This document shows positions 25,329 to 36,950 of a DNA stretch of 64,000 nt, piece after piece. Source of the DNA: Streptomyces showdoensis (GTDB lineage Bacteria; Actinomycetota; Actinomycetes; Streptomycetales; Streptomycetaceae). Positions within the stretch are counted from its first letter, which is position 1. The number at the start of each line of letters is the position of its first letter. Under the pieces are notes generated by a model. The model was not told the DNA's origin, did no database searches, and saw nothing but the letters and a program-made list of their open reading frames with translations. Position numbers and translations under genes: made by a program. The DNA lies in assembly GCF_039535475.1 (NCBI RefSeq), contig NZ_BAAAXG010000026.1:4211501-4275500 (forward strand), read 5' to 3'.

Positions 25329-26234
25329 ATGTCCAGCACCCCGCAGTCCGCCGACGCGATCGGCACCTCCCGCGTCAAGCGCGGCATGGCCGAGCAGCTC
25401 AAGGGCGGCGTGATCATGGACGTGGTCAACGCCGAGCAGGCGAAGATCGCCGAGGACGCCGGCGCCGTGGCCGTCATGGCCCTGGAGCGGGTTCCGGCCG
25501 ACATCCGCAAGGACGGCGGCGTCGCGCGGATGTCCGACCCGAACATGATCGAGGAGATCATCGGCGCGGTCTCCATCCCGGTCATGGCCAAGTCCCGCAT
25601 CGGCCACTTCGTCGAGGCCCAGGTCCTCCAGTCGCTCGGCGTCGACTACATCGACGAGTCCGAGGTCCTCACCCCGGCCGACGAGGTCAACCACTCCGAC
25701 AAGTGGGCCTTCACCACCCCCTTCGTCTGTGGCGCCACCAACCTGGGCGAGGCCCTGCGCCGCATCGCCGAGGGCGCGGCCATGATCCGCTCCAAGGGCG
25801 AGGCCGGCACCGGCAACGTCGTCGAGGCCGTCCGCCACCTGCGCCAGATCAAGAACGAGATCGCCAAGCTGCGCGGCTTCGACAACAACGAGCTGTACGC
25901 CGCCGCCAAGGAGCTGCGCGCCCCGTACGAGCTCGTCAAGGAGGTCGCCGAGCTCGGCAAGCTGCCGGTGGTGCTGTTCTCCGCCGGTGGTGTGGCCACC
26001 CCGGCCGACGCCGCGCTGATGCGCCAGCTCGGTGCCGAGGGCGTCTTCGTCGGCTCCGGCATCTTCAAGTCGGGCGACCCGGCCAAGCGCGCCGCCGCCA
26101 TCGTGAAGGCCACCACCTTCTACGACGACCCGAAGGTCATCGCGGACGCCTCCCGCAACCTGGGCGAGGCCATGGTCGGCATCAACTGCGACACCCTGCC
26201 CGAGGCCGAGCGCTACGCGAACCGGGGCTGGTAA
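25329..26234 (+). CDS. pdxS: pyridoxal 5'-phosphate synthase, PdxS subunit
   Basis: A 301-residue TIM-barrel synthase that makes PLP from ribose 5-phosphate, glyceraldehyde 3-phosphate and ammonia delivered by PdxT. Highly conserved stretches include [42 protein letters not shown] (with an active-site lysine) and the C-terminal [20 protein letters not shown] precedes ATG 25329. pdxT follows after 6 nt; the two form the ribose-5-phosphate-dependent vitamin B6 pathway. Confidence 0.97.
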   Translation: MSSTPQSADAIGTSRVKRGMAEQLKGGVIMDVVNAEQAKIAEDAGAVAVMALERVPADIRKDGGVARMSDPNMIEEIIGAVSIPVMAKSRIGHFVEAQVLQSLGVDYIDESEVLTPADEVNHSDKWAFTTPFVCGATNLGEALRRIAEGAAMIRSKGEAGTGNVVEAVRHLRQIKNEIAKLRGFDNNELYAAAKELRAPYELVKEVAELGKLPVVLFSAGGVATPADAALMRQLGAEGVFVGSGIFKSGDPAKRAAAIVKATTFYDDPKVIADASRNLGEAMVGINCDTLPEAERYANRGW

Positions 26235-26240
26235 GCACCC

Positions 26241-26837
26241 ATGAGCACTCCCGTCAGCCCTGTCATCGGGGTCCTGGCTCTCCAGGGCGACGTACGGGAG
26301 CACCTGATCGCCCTGGCCGCGGCCGACGCCGTGGCCAGGCCCGTCAGGCGCCCCGAGGAGCTCGCCGAGGTCGACGGTCTCGTCCTCCCCGGCGGTGAGT
26401 CCACCACCATCTCCAAGCTGGCCGTGCTGTTCGGCCTGATGGAGCCGCTCCGGGAGCGGATCGCGGGCGGCATGCCCGTGTACGGCACCTGCGCCGGCCT
26501 GATCATGCTCGCCGACAAGATCCTCGACCCGCGCTCGGGCCAGGAGACCTTCGGCGGCATCGACATGATCGTCCGCCGCAACGCCTTCGGGCGGCAGAAC
26601 GAGTCCTTCGAGGCGGGCGTGACCGTGGCGGGGATCGACACCCCCGTCGAGGGCGTCTTCATCCGTGCCCCGTGGGTGGAGTCGGTCGGTGCCGAGGTCG
26701 AGGTGCTCGCCGAGCACGACGGCCACATCGTCGCCGTCCGCCAGGGGCGCGCCCTCGCGACCTCGTTCCACCCCGAGCTGACCGGTGACCACCGGATCCA
26801 CGAGCTGTTCGTGGACATGGTGCGCGCCGAGCGGTGA
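26241..26837 (+). CDS. pdxT: pyridoxal 5'-phosphate synthase glutaminase subunit PdxT
   Basis: A 198-residue class I glutaminase that releases ammonia from glutamine for PdxS. The oxyanion motif is [12 protein letters not shown], the nucleophile cysteine is in [10 protein letters not shown], and the His-Glu pair is in [13 protein letters not shown] near the C-terminus. ATG 26241 is 6 nt after the pdxS stop. Confidence 0.96.
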   Translation: MSTPVSPVIGVLALQGDVREHLIALAAADAVARPVRRPEELAEVDGLVLPGGESTTISKLAVLFGLMEPLRERIAGGMPVYGTCAGLIMLADKILDPRSGQETFGGIDMIVRRNAFGRQNESFEAGVTVAGIDTPVEGVFIRAPWVESVGAEVEVLAEHDGHIVAVRQGRALATSFHPELTGDHRIHELFVDMVRAER

Positions 26838-26848
26838 CCTGATCCTTG

Positions 26849-26854
26849 TAGGAT
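26849..26854 (+). promoter_or_regulatory. possible -10 box of yebC
   Basis: TAGGAT 46 nt before yebC and 12 nt after pdxT; no clear -35 is visible. Confidence 0.35.
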
Positions 26855-26899
26855 CTCTGGGGTTCGTTCAGTAATGGGTTACGCGAAGGAGACAGGCAG

Positions 26900-27652
26900 A
26901 TGTCCGGCCACTCTAAATGGGCTACGACGAAGCACAAGAAGGCCGTGATCGACGCCAAGCGCGGCAAGCTCTTCGCGAAGCTGATCAAGAACATCGAGGT
27001 CGCGGCCCGCACCGGCGGCGCCGACCCCGAGGGCAACCCGACGCTCTACGACGCCATCCAGAAGGCCAAGAAGTCGTCCGTTCCCAACAAGAACATCGAC
27101 TCCGCGGTCAAGCGCGGCGGCGGCCTCGAGGCCGGCGGCGTCGACTACGCGACGATCATGTACGAGGGCTACGGCCCGAACGGTGTCGCGGTGCTCATCG
27201 AGTGCCTCACCGACAACCGCAACCGCGCCGCCTCCGACGTGCGCGTCGCCATGACCCGCAACGGCGGCTCGATGGCCGACCCGGGTTCGGTCTCGTACCT
27301 GTTCAACCGCAAGGGCGTCGTCGTGCTCCCCAAGGGTGACCAGACCGAGGACGACGTCCTCGAGGTCGTGCTCGACGCGGGCGCCGAGGAGGTCAACGAC
27401 CTCGGCGAGAGCTTCGAGGTCATCAGCGAGGCCACCGACCTGGTCGCGGTCCGCACCGCGCTCCAGGAGGCCGGCATCGACTACGACTCGGCCGAGTCCA
27501 GCTTCGTCCCGACCATGCAGGTCGAGCTCGACGAGGAGGGCGCGCGCAAGATGTTCAAGCTGATCGACGCCCTGGAGGACAGCGACGACGTGCAGAACGT
27601 CTTCGCCAACTTCGACGTCAGCGACGAGGTCATGGAGAAGGTCGACGCCTGA
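26900..27652 (+). CDS. yebC: YebC/PmpR family translation-associated regulatory protein
   Basis: A 250-residue YebC family member, starting with the signature [21 protein letters not shown]. YebC was first described as a DNA-binding regulator and more recently as a factor that relieves ribosome stalling at proline-rich sequences; which applies here is not shown. AAGGAG lies 8-9 nt before ATG 26900. It precedes ruvC but is separated from it by a strong terminator, so it is probably its own unit. Confidence 0.95.
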   Translation: MSGHSKWATTKHKKAVIDAKRGKLFAKLIKNIEVAARTGGADPEGNPTLYDAIQKAKKSSVPNKNIDSAVKRGGGLEAGGVDYATIMYEGYGPNGVAVLIECLTDNRNRAASDVRVAMTRNGGSMADPGSVSYLFNRKGVVVLPKGDQTEDDVLEVVLDAGAEEVNDLGESFEVISEATDLVAVRTALQEAGIDYDSAESSFVPTMQVELDEEGARKMFKLIDALEDSDDVQNVFANFDVSDEVMEKVDA

Positions 27653-27666
27653 GCGCGTCCTTCACC

Positions 27667-27706
27667 GCAGCGGGCCGACGGGGACACACCCCCGTCGGCC
27701 CGCTGC
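27667..27706 (+). terminator. terminator between yebC and ruvC
   Basis: Perfect 17-bp stem beginning GCAGCGGGCCGACGGGG with a 6-nt loop, 15 nt past the yebC stop. Confidence 0.85.
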
Positions 27707-27762
27707 GTTGTCGGTGGCAGCAGATAGCCTGCACAAACAGGTGAGCGAACAGGGAGGGCGCG

Positions 27763-28293
27763 GTGCGCGTTCTGGGGGTGGATCCCGGACTGACCCGGTG
27801 CGGCGTCGGGGTGGTCGAGGGGGTCGCCGGGCGGCCGCTGACCATGCTCGGGGTCGGTGTCGTACGGACCCCCGCGGACGCCGACATCGGCATCCGGCTC
27901 GTCGGCATCGAGCGCGGCATAGAGGAGTGGATCGAGCGCTTCCAGCCCGAACTCGTCGCCGTGGAGCGGGTGTTCAGCCAGCACAACGTGAGCACGGTGA
28001 TGGGCACCGCCCAGGCCAGCGCCGTCGCCATGCTCTGCGCCGCCCGCCGCGGCCTGCCCGTCGCCCTGCACACGCCCAGCGAGGTCAAGGCCGCCGTCAC
28101 CGGCAGCGGCCGCGCCGACAAGGCACAGGTCGGCGCCATGGTCACCCGGCTGCTCCGGCTCTCCGCCCCGCCCAAGCCGGCCGACGCCGCCGACGCCCTC
28201 GCGCTCGCCATCTGCCACATCTGGCGCGCCCCCGCCCAGAACCGCCTCCAGCAGGCCGTCGCCCTGCACGCCTCGAAAGGCCGAACCCGATGA
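27763..28293 (+). CDS. ruvC: crossover junction endodeoxyribonuclease RuvC
   Basis: A 176-residue Holliday-junction resolvase. The catalytic acidic residues are Asp7 in VLGVDPGLT, Glu in [12 protein letters not shown], and the pair in [12 protein letters not shown]. It cuts four-way junctions during recombination repair together with RuvAB. AGGGAGG precedes GTG 27763. Its stop overlaps the ruvA start (ATGA). Confidence 0.96.
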   Translation: MRVLGVDPGLTRCGVGVVEGVAGRPLTMLGVGVVRTPADADIGIRLVGIERGIEEWIERFQPELVAVERVFSQHNVSTVMGTAQASAVAMLCAARRGLPVALHTPSEVKAAVTGSGRADKAQVGAMVTRLLRLSAPPKPADAADALALAICHIWRAPAQNRLQQAVALHASKGRTR

Positions 28294-28922
28294 TCGCCTT
28301 CGTCAGCGGCCCGGTGGCCGCCCTCGCCCCCACGACCGCCGTCGTCGAGGTCGGCGGGGTCGGCATGGCCGTCCAGTGCACGCCCGACACCCTCGCCGGA
28401 CTGCGCGTCGGCGAGCACGCCCGCCTCGCCACCTCGCTGGTCGTCCGCGAGGACTCGCTGACCCTGTACGGCTTCGCCGACGACGACGAGCGGCAGGTCT
28501 TCGAGCTGCTCCAGACCGCCAGCGGCGTCGGCCCCCGGCTCGCCCAGGCGATGCTCGGCGTGCACTCGCCCGACGCGCTGCGCCTCGCCGTCTCCACCGG
28601 CGACGAGAAGGCGCTGACCGCCGTCCCCGGCATCGGCAAGAAGGGCGCCCAGAAGCTCCTCCTCGAACTGAAGGACAAGCTGGGCCGCCCGCTCGGCAGC
28701 AGCGGCCTGGTCGGCGCCCAGCGCGCCGTCGCCGCCGGCCCCGCCCCCTGGACCGAGCAGCTCGCCGCCGCCCTCGTCGGACTCGGCTACGCGAGCCGCG
28801 AGGCCGAGGAGGCCGTCGCCGCCGTCACCCCGCAGGCCGAGGCCGCGCTCGCCGAGACCGGCTCCGCGCCCGTCCCGCAGCTGCTGCGCGCCGCCCTGCA
28901 GACGCTCAACCGCGCCCGCTGA
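28290..28922 (+). CDS. ruvA: Holliday junction branch migration protein RuvA
   Basis: A 210-residue junction-binding subunit. The N-terminal OB fold is followed by two helix-hairpin-helix motifs ([13 protein letters not shown] and [13 protein letters not shown]) and, after a flexible Gly/Ala linker, the C-terminal domain that contacts RuvB. ATG 28290 overlaps the ruvC stop; ruvB follows after 32 nt. Confidence 0.95.
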   Translation: MIAFVSGPVAALAPTTAVVEVGGVGMAVQCTPDTLAGLRVGEHARLATSLVVREDSLTLYGFADDDERQVFELLQTASGVGPRLAQAMLGVHSPDALRLAVSTGDEKALTAVPGIGKKGAQKLLLELKDKLGRPLGSSGLVGAQRAVAAGPAPWTEQLAAALVGLGYASREAEEAVAAVTPQAEAALAETGSAPVPQLLRAALQTLNRAR

Positions 28923-28954
28923 CCTCCCGTACGAAGAGAAGGCAACCAACCACC

Positions 28955-30034
28955 GTGAACTGGGACGACGAGACGGCACCGGCCGCCGAGGAGCGCATCG
29001 TCGACGCCTCCGCCGAGGGCGACGACCAGGCCGTCGAGGCGGCGCTGCGGCCGAAGGACCTGAGCGAGTTCGTCGGCCAGGAGAAGGTCCGCCAGCAGCT
29101 CGACCTGGTCCTCAAGGCCGCCCGCCAGCGCGGCGCCACCGCCGACCACGTGCTGCTCTCCGGCGCCCCCGGCCTCGGCAAGACCACCCTGTCGATGATC
29201 ATCGCGGCGGAGATGAACGCGCCGATCAGGATCACCAGCGGCCCCGCCATCCAGCACGCCGGCGACCTCGCGGCCATCCTGTCCTCCCTCCAGGAGGGCG
29301 AGATCCTCTTCCTCGACGAGATCCACCGGATGTCCCGGCCCGCCGAGGAGATGCTCTACATGGCGATGGAGGACTTCCGCGTCGACGTCATCGTCGGCAA
29401 GGGCCCCGGCGCCACCGCCATCCCCCTGGAGCTGCCGCCCTTCACCCTGGTCGGCGCCACCACCCGGGCCGGCCTGCTGCCGCCGCCGCTGCGCGACCGC
29501 TTCGGGTTCACCGGGCACATGGAGTTCTACGAGCCGCACGAGCTGGAGCGGGTCGTGCGCCGCTCCGCCGGACTCCTCGACGTCGAGATCGACACCGACG
29601 GCGCCGCAGAGATCGCCGGCCGCTCCCGCGGCACCCCCCGGATCGCCAACCGGCTGCTGCGCCGGGTGCGGGACTACGCCCAGGTCAGGGCGGACGGCGT
29701 GATCACCCGCGAGATCGCCGCCGCCGCCCTCGGGGTGTACGAGGTCGACAGCCGCGGTCTCGACCGCCTCGACCGCGCCGTCCTCCAGGCGCTGCTCAAG
29801 CTCTTCGGCGGCGGCCCGGTCGGCCTGTCCACCCTCGCGGTCGCCGTGGGGGAGGAGCGCGAGACCGTCGAGGAGGTCGCCGAGCCCTTCCTCGTACGGG
29901 AGGGACTGCTGGCGCGCACGCCCCGTGGCCGGGTCGCCACTCCGGCGGCGTGGAGCCACCTCGGAATGGTTCCGCCGCAGGCAGCGGGCCCGGGGGCGGC
30001 AGGAAGCGGACAACAGGGGCTCTTCGGGGCGTGA
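28955..30034 (+). CDS. ruvB: Holliday junction branch migration DNA helicase RuvB
   Basis: A 359-residue AAA+ motor that drives branch migration with RuvA. Walker A is GAPGLGKTT, Walker B is LFLDEIHRM, followed by sensor 1 [11 protein letters not shown] and the arginine finger region PLRDRFGF. The C-terminal winged helix contains [21 protein letters not shown] 28955 (VNWDDETAP) is chosen by family length. Gene order ruvC-ruvA-ruvB is the usual one. Confidence 0.96.
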   Translation: MNWDDETAPAAEERIVDASAEGDDQAVEAALRPKDLSEFVGQEKVRQQLDLVLKAARQRGATADHVLLSGAPGLGKTTLSMIIAAEMNAPIRITSGPAIQHAGDLAAILSSLQEGEILFLDEIHRMSRPAEEMLYMAMEDFRVDVIVGKGPGATAIPLELPPFTLVGATTRAGLLPPPLRDRFGFTGHMEFYEPHELERVVRRSAGLLDVEIDTDGAAEIAGRSRGTPRIANRLLRRVRDYAQVRADGVITREIAAAALGVYEVDSRGLDRLDRAVLQALLKLFGGGPVGLSTLAVAVGEERETVEEVAEPFLVREGLLARTPRGRVATPAAWSHLGMVPPQAAGPGAAGSGQQGLFGA

Positions 30035-30081
30035 CGGCGCGGAGACTCGCCCGTATGGGAACCGGGGTGCGATGCTGGGCG

Positions 30082-30111
30082 TTGTTCCATCGATGCGGAC
30101 TCGCCTAGACT
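30082..30111 (+). promoter_or_regulatory. promoter of yajC-secDF
   Basis: TTGTTC, an 18-nt spacer and TAGACT give a good HrdB-type promoter, 88 nt upstream of yajC. Confidence 0.7.
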
Positions 30112-30198
30112 CCGCCGGTGCCGCTCCTTACGGTCGGCGCACCCACCCCCGAATCAGGCCGCGACTTCTCGGCGGCCTTGCGAAGGAAATTCCGTCCC

Positions 30199-30636
30199 GT
30201 GAATAACATCGGCATGCTCCTCCCGTTCATCGTGCTCATCGGGGCCATGTTCCTCATGACCCGCTCTGCCAAGAAGAAGCAGGCGCAGGCGGCGGAGATG
30301 CGCAACCAGATGGCACCCGGTACCGGCGTTCGCACGATCGGGGGGATGTACGCCACCGTCAAGGAGATCGGCGACGAGACCGTCCTTCTCGAGGTCGCGC
30401 CCGGCGTCCACGCGGTCTACGCGAAGAACTCCATCGGCGCCGTCCTGGAGGACTCCGAGTACAACCGGATCGTCCACGGCGACGAGCCCGGCGAGGTCGT
30501 CCCCGACGACGCCTCCTCGCTGACCGAGGCCGCCGAGGAGTCGACCGAGGACGTCAAGGCCGACCTCACCAAGAAGACGGACGCCGCCGAGGGCGACAAG
30601 GACGGCAAGGCCGACGGCGGGACCGAGGCGAAGTAG
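30199..30636 (+). CDS. yajC: preprotein translocase subunit YajC
   Basis: A 145-residue single-span membrane protein of the SecDF-YajC complex. The N-terminal helix is LLPFIVLIGAMFLM, followed by SAKKKQAQAAEMRNQMAPG and the conserved TIGGMYATVKEIGDETVLLEVAPG core. The last 45 residues are an acidic/lysine-rich tail. GAAGGAAA precedes GTG 30199. It is followed by secD and secF on the same strand. Confidence 0.93.
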   Translation: MNNIGMLLPFIVLIGAMFLMTRSAKKKQAQAAEMRNQMAPGTGVRTIGGMYATVKEIGDETVLLEVAPGVHAVYAKNSIGAVLEDSEYNRIVHGDEPGEVVPDDASSLTEAAEESTEDVKADLTKKTDAAEGDKDGKADGGTEAK

Positions 30637-30783
30637 TTCGCGGCCGGAGCCGCGCGTCCGCCCACCCGGCGCGCGCGGCTCCGGCGACGGTTCCACGTCT
30701 GCGGGGGCAGGTCCCCACCACACACTTCGTGGCCGTCTCGCGCCCAACCGGCGCGGGGCGGTTTGGACAGGGAGAAACGACAG

Positions 30784-32541
30784 GTGGCAGCACCGAAGAA
30801 GGGCCGAAGGCCGGCGGGGGGACAGAGCCGGCCGGGCCGCGCCCTGGCACTCATTCTGATCGCCATGGTCGCACTCACCGGCGGCATGTTCTGGTCGGGG
30901 CACACCACCCCGCGCCTGGGCATCGACCTCGCCGGCGGTACGTCGATCACGCTCAAGGCGAAGGCGGAGCCCGGACAGGAGTCCGCCGTCAACGAGACCA
31001 ACATGAACACCGCGGTCGGCATCATCGAGCGCCGTGTCAACGGTCTGGGTGTCTCGGAGGCCGAGGTCCAGACGCAGGGCCGCGAGAACATCATCGTGAA
31101 CATCCCCAAGGGGACGAACGAGAAGCAGGCCCGCGAGCAGGTCGGCACCACCGCCCAGCTGTACTTCCGGCCGGTCCTGGCCGTCGCCGCCGCCGAGCAG
31201 CCGGCGACGCCGAACGCCACCACCTCGCCGACGCCGAAGCCCTCGGCTTCCGGCGCCACCGCGGACAAGGGCAAGACCGACAAGTCCGCCACCCCGACGG
31301 CCACCGCGTCCACCCAGGGCCGCGCCGTCACCGAGGCGCTGAAGGCCCCGAGCCCGACGCCGACCTCGACGACCACGCCGAAGTCGACGGGGTCGCCGAA
31401 GACGGACACGCCGGCCGACCCGGCCACCGCCGCCCTGCAGCAGAAGTTCGCCACCCTGAACTGCCTCGACCCGAAGCAGCGCACGGCCGCGAGCAAGGGC
31501 GTCCTGCCGACCGACACCACCGTCGCCTGTGGCAAGAACGCCATCGGCCAGTGGGAGAAGTACCTCCTCGGCCCGGCCGAGGTGGACGGCAAGGACGTCG
31601 ACGACGCCAAGGGCGTCTTCGACCAGCAGCGTGGCATGTGGATCGTCACCATGGACTTCACGAGCGGTGGCGCCAAGAAGTTCCAGAAGATCACCGGCAA
31701 GCTGTCGCAGCAGCAGGAGCCGCAGAACCAGTTCGCGATCGTGCTCGACGGCGAGGTCGTCTCGGCCCCGTCCGTGCGCACCACGCTCAGCGCCAACGCG
31801 GAGATCTCCGGCAGCTTCAACCAGGAGTCGGCCCAGGACCTCGGCAACATCCTGTCCTACGGCGCCCTGCCGCTCACCTTCGACACGCAGAGCGTCGACA
31901 CGGTGACCGCCGCCCTCGGCGGCGAGCAGCTCGAGGCGGGTCTGATCGCCGGCGCCATCGGTCTCGGCCTGGTCATCATCTACCTGGTGGTCTACTACCG
32001 CGGCCTGTCGCTGATCGCCATCCTCAGCCTCGGCGTCTCGGCCCTGCTCACCTACGTGATCATGGCCCTGCTCGGCCCGGCCATCGGCTTCGCGCTGAAC
32101 CTGCCGGCCGTCTGCGGCGCCATCGTGGCCATCGGCATCACGGCGGACTCGTTCATCGTGTACTTCGAACGCATCCGCGACGAGATCCGCGAAGGCCGCA
32201 CGATGCGCCCGGCCGTCGAGCGTGCCTGGCCGCGCGCCCGGCGCACCATCCTGGTCTCCGACTTCGTGTCGTTCCTCGCCGCCGCGGTGCTCTTCGTCGT
32301 CACCGTCGGCAAGGTCCAGGGCTTCGCGTTCACGCTCGGCCTGACCACGCTGCTCGACATCGTCGTGGTGTTCCTCTTCACCAAGCCGGTGATGACGCTC
32401 CTCGCGCGCACCAAGTTCTTCGGCAACGGCCACAAGTGGTCCGGTCTGGACCCGAAGCGCCTCGGTGCCCAGCCGCCGCTGCGCCGCACCCGCCGTCAGT
32501 CCGTTTCCGCCGCTGGCCCTGTCGACCCGAAGGAGGCGTGA
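30784..32541 (+). CDS. secD: protein translocase subunit SecD
   Basis: A 585-residue RND-type protein that helps the Sec channel using the proton gradient. It has an N-terminal membrane helix, the DLAGGTSITLKAKAEPG motif, a large extracytoplasmic domain containing a Thr/Pro/Ser/Lys-rich insert of about 90 residues (about 135-220), and the C-terminal helices with GAIVAIGITADSFIVYFERIRDE. GTG 30784 is chosen, with GGAG 9 nt upstream. secF follows after 1 nt. Confidence 0.95.
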   Translation: MAAPKKGRRPAGGQSRPGRALALILIAMVALTGGMFWSGHTTPRLGIDLAGGTSITLKAKAEPGQESAVNETNMNTAVGIIERRVNGLGVSEAEVQTQGRENIIVNIPKGTNEKQAREQVGTTAQLYFRPVLAVAAAEQPATPNATTSPTPKPSASGATADKGKTDKSATPTATASTQGRAVTEALKAPSPTPTSTTTPKSTGSPKTDTPADPATAALQQKFATLNCLDPKQRTAASKGVLPTDTTVACGKNAIGQWEKYLLGPAEVDGKDVDDAKGVFDQQRGMWIVTMDFTSGGAKKFQKITGKLSQQQEPQNQFAIVLDGEVVSAPSVRTTLSANAEISGSFNQESAQDLGNILSYGALPLTFDTQSVDTVTAALGGEQLEAGLIAGAIGLGLVIIYLVVYYRGLSLIAILSLGVSALLTYVIMALLGPAIGFALNLPAVCGAIVAIGITADSFIVYFERIRDEIREGRTMRPAVERAWPRARRTILVSDFVSFLAAAVLFVVTVGKVQGFAFTLGLTTLLDIVVVFLFTKPVMTLLARTKFFGNGHKWSGLDPKRLGAQPPLRRTRRQSVSAAGPVDPKEA

Positions 32542-32542
32542 G

Positions 32543-33625
32543 ATGTCGAAGCTCGGAGATCTCGGCGCCCGGCTCCACCGCGGTGAGGTCGGCTATGACT
32601 TCATCGGCAACCGCAAGATCTGGTACGGCATCTCGATCCTGATCACCATCACGGCGATCGTGGCCCTCGCGGTGCGCGGCCTCAACATGGGCATCGAGTT
32701 CCAGGGCGGCGCCGTCTTCACCACCCCGAAGACGAACGTCTCGGTCACCCAGGCCCAGGAGTACGCGGAAGAGGCCTCCGGCCACGACGCGATCGTCCAG
32801 GAGCTCGGCAGCGGCTCCCTGCGCATCCAGGTCGGCGGTCTCGACACCGAGAAGTCCGACCAGGTCCGCGCGCAGCTCTCCAAGGACCTGAACGTCCCCG
32901 AGAACAAGATCGCGGCGGAGCTCGTCGGCCCCAGCTGGGGTGAGCAGATCGCCACGAAGGCATGGACCGGCCTCGCCGTCTTCATGATCCTCGTGGTGAT
33001 CTACCTCGCCATCGCCTTCGAGTGGAGAATGGCCGTCGCGGCGCTCATCGCGCTGATCCACGACCTCACCATCACCGTCGGCATCTACTCGCTGGTGGGC
33101 TTCGAGGTCACGGTCGGCACGGTGATCGGTCTGCTGACCATCCTCGGTTACTCGCTCTACGACACGGTCGTCGTCTTCGACTCGCTCAAGGAGCAGACGA
33201 AGGGCATCACCAAGCAGACCCGCTGGACCTACAGCGAGATCGCCAACCGCTCGATCAACGGCACCCTGGTCCGTTCGATCAACACCACCGTCGTCGCGCT
33301 GCTGCCGGTCGCCGGCCTGCTCTTCATCGGTGGCGGCGTCCTCGGCGCCGGCATGCTGAACGACATCTCGCTGTCGCTGTTCGTGGGTCTCGCCGCCGGT
33401 GCGTACTCCTCGATCTTCATCGCCACCCCGCTCGTCGCCGACCTCAAGGAGCGCGAGCCGGCGATGAAGGCCCTGAAGAAGCGCGTCCTGGCCAAGCGTG
33501 CCGCCGCGGCCGCCAAGGGCGAGTCCCTCGACGAGGGCACCGACCTCGCGGAGGGCGCCCTCGCGGGCGAGGCCGCCGTCGTCGGCCAGGGCCGCCGCGG
33601 CCGCTCCTCGGAGAACCGCGGATGA
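32543..33625 (+). CDS. secF: protein translocase subunit SecF
   Basis: A 360-residue six-helix partner of SecD. It has the GIEFQGGAVFTT motif after the first helix, then LLTILGYSLYDTVVVFDSLKE and RSINTTVVALLPVAGLLFIGG. The C-terminus is a charged cytoplasmic tail of about 50 residues. AGGAGG lies just upstream of ATG 32543. Its stop overlaps the start of apt (ATGA), which joins a salvage gene to the sec operon. Confidence 0.96.
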   Translation: MSKLGDLGARLHRGEVGYDFIGNRKIWYGISILITITAIVALAVRGLNMGIEFQGGAVFTTPKTNVSVTQAQEYAEEASGHDAIVQELGSGSLRIQVGGLDTEKSDQVRAQLSKDLNVPENKIAAELVGPSWGEQIATKAWTGLAVFMILVVIYLAIAFEWRMAVAALIALIHDLTITVGIYSLVGFEVTVGTVIGLLTILGYSLYDTVVVFDSLKEQTKGITKQTRWTYSEIANRSINGTLVRSINTTVVALLPVAGLLFIGGGVLGAGMLNDISLSLFVGLAAGAYSSIFIATPLVADLKEREPAMKALKKRVLAKRAAAAAKGESLDEGTDLAEGALAGEAAVVGQGRRGRSSENRG

Positions 33626-34173
33626 CCGCGGAGTACGGGAACACCACGGAGCTGCTGCTCAGCCGCATCCGTGACGTCCCCGACTACCCGAAGCCCGGGG
33701 TGCTGTTCAAGGACATCACCCCGCTGCTCGCGGACCCGGAGGCGTTCACCGCGCTCACCGACGCCCTCGCCGGGCTGTGCGCGGCCCAGGGCGCCACGAA
33801 GATCGTCGGCCTGGAGGCCCGCGGCTTCATCCTGGCCGCCCCGGTCGCCGTCCGCGCCGGTCTCGGCTTCATCCCGGTCCGCAAGGCCGGGAAGCTGCCC
33901 GGGGCCACCCTGCGGCAGGCGTACGAGCTGGAGTACGGCACCGCCGAGATCGAGGTGCACGCCGAGGACCTGGCCCCGGGCGACCGGGTCATGGTCATCG
34001 ACGACGTCCTCGCCACCGGCGGCACCGCCGAGGCGTCCATCGAGCTCATCCGGCGTGCCGGGGCCGAGGTCGCCGGGGTCGCCGTCCTGATGGAGCTGGG
34101 CTTCCTGCCCGGCCGGGCCCGCCTGGAGCCGGCCCTGTCCGGCGCTCCGCTCACCGCGCTCATCACCGTCTGA
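33622..34173 (+). CDS. apt: adenine phosphoribosyltransferase
   Basis: A 183-residue purine-salvage enzyme that makes AMP from adenine and PRPP. The PRPP loop is VMVIDDVLATGGTAEAS, and the adenine-binding segment GLEARGFILAAPVA and RKAGKLPGAT are typical. ATG 33622 overlaps the secF stop. It lies immediately upstream of relA, an arrangement common in actinobacteria, and is separated from relA by a very strong palindromic terminator. Confidence 0.96.
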   Translation: MTAEYGNTTELLLSRIRDVPDYPKPGVLFKDITPLLADPEAFTALTDALAGLCAAQGATKIVGLEARGFILAAPVAVRAGLGFIPVRKAGKLPGATLRQAYELEYGTAEIEVHAEDLAPGDRVMVIDDVLATGGTAEASIELIRRAGAEVAGVAVLMELGFLPGRARLEPALSGAPLTALITV

Positions 34174-34192
34174 CACCCAGGTCCGACGGACA

Positions 34193-34228
34193 CGGGGGCG
34201 GCCCGGGGAATTCCCCGGGCCGCCCCCG
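34193..34228. terminator. 36-bp perfect palindrome, terminator after apt
   Basis: A perfect 36-bp palindrome, CGGGGGCGGCCCGGGG then AATT then the mirror arm, 19 nt past the apt stop and followed by GTCGTTTTCC. It should form a 16-bp stem with an AATT loop. Confidence 0.85.
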
Positions 34229-34401
34229 TCGTTTTCCGGACACGCCCCGGAACGGGGTCCCGGTGAGCCGGTGCGGACGTCTCAGCCCGCAGGCGCGTGC
34301 GCACAGGCGCTGCCAGGTCGATACGATGGCCTTTCCGGGCCTGACCGGGGGACCCGGAAAATCCCCCAGACCCGTCCGGGGGTACCGCCAGAGGAGCGCT
34401 C

Positions 34402-36855
<2,454 letters not shown>

Positions 36856-36892
36856 GAACGGGGCGCCACGCGCCGCACAGGCACCACGCGCA

Positions 36893-36932
36893 CGAGGAAG
36901 GGCCCCCGGCTCCGGCCGGGGGCCCTTCCTCG
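36893..36932. terminator. bidirectional terminator between relA and DUF349 gene
   Basis: Perfect 18-bp stem (CGAGGAAGGGCCCCCGGC and its complement) with a TCCG loop, between the convergent relA and DUF349 genes. Confidence 0.85.
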
Positions 36933-36950
36933 TACCGCTTCACACGGGCG

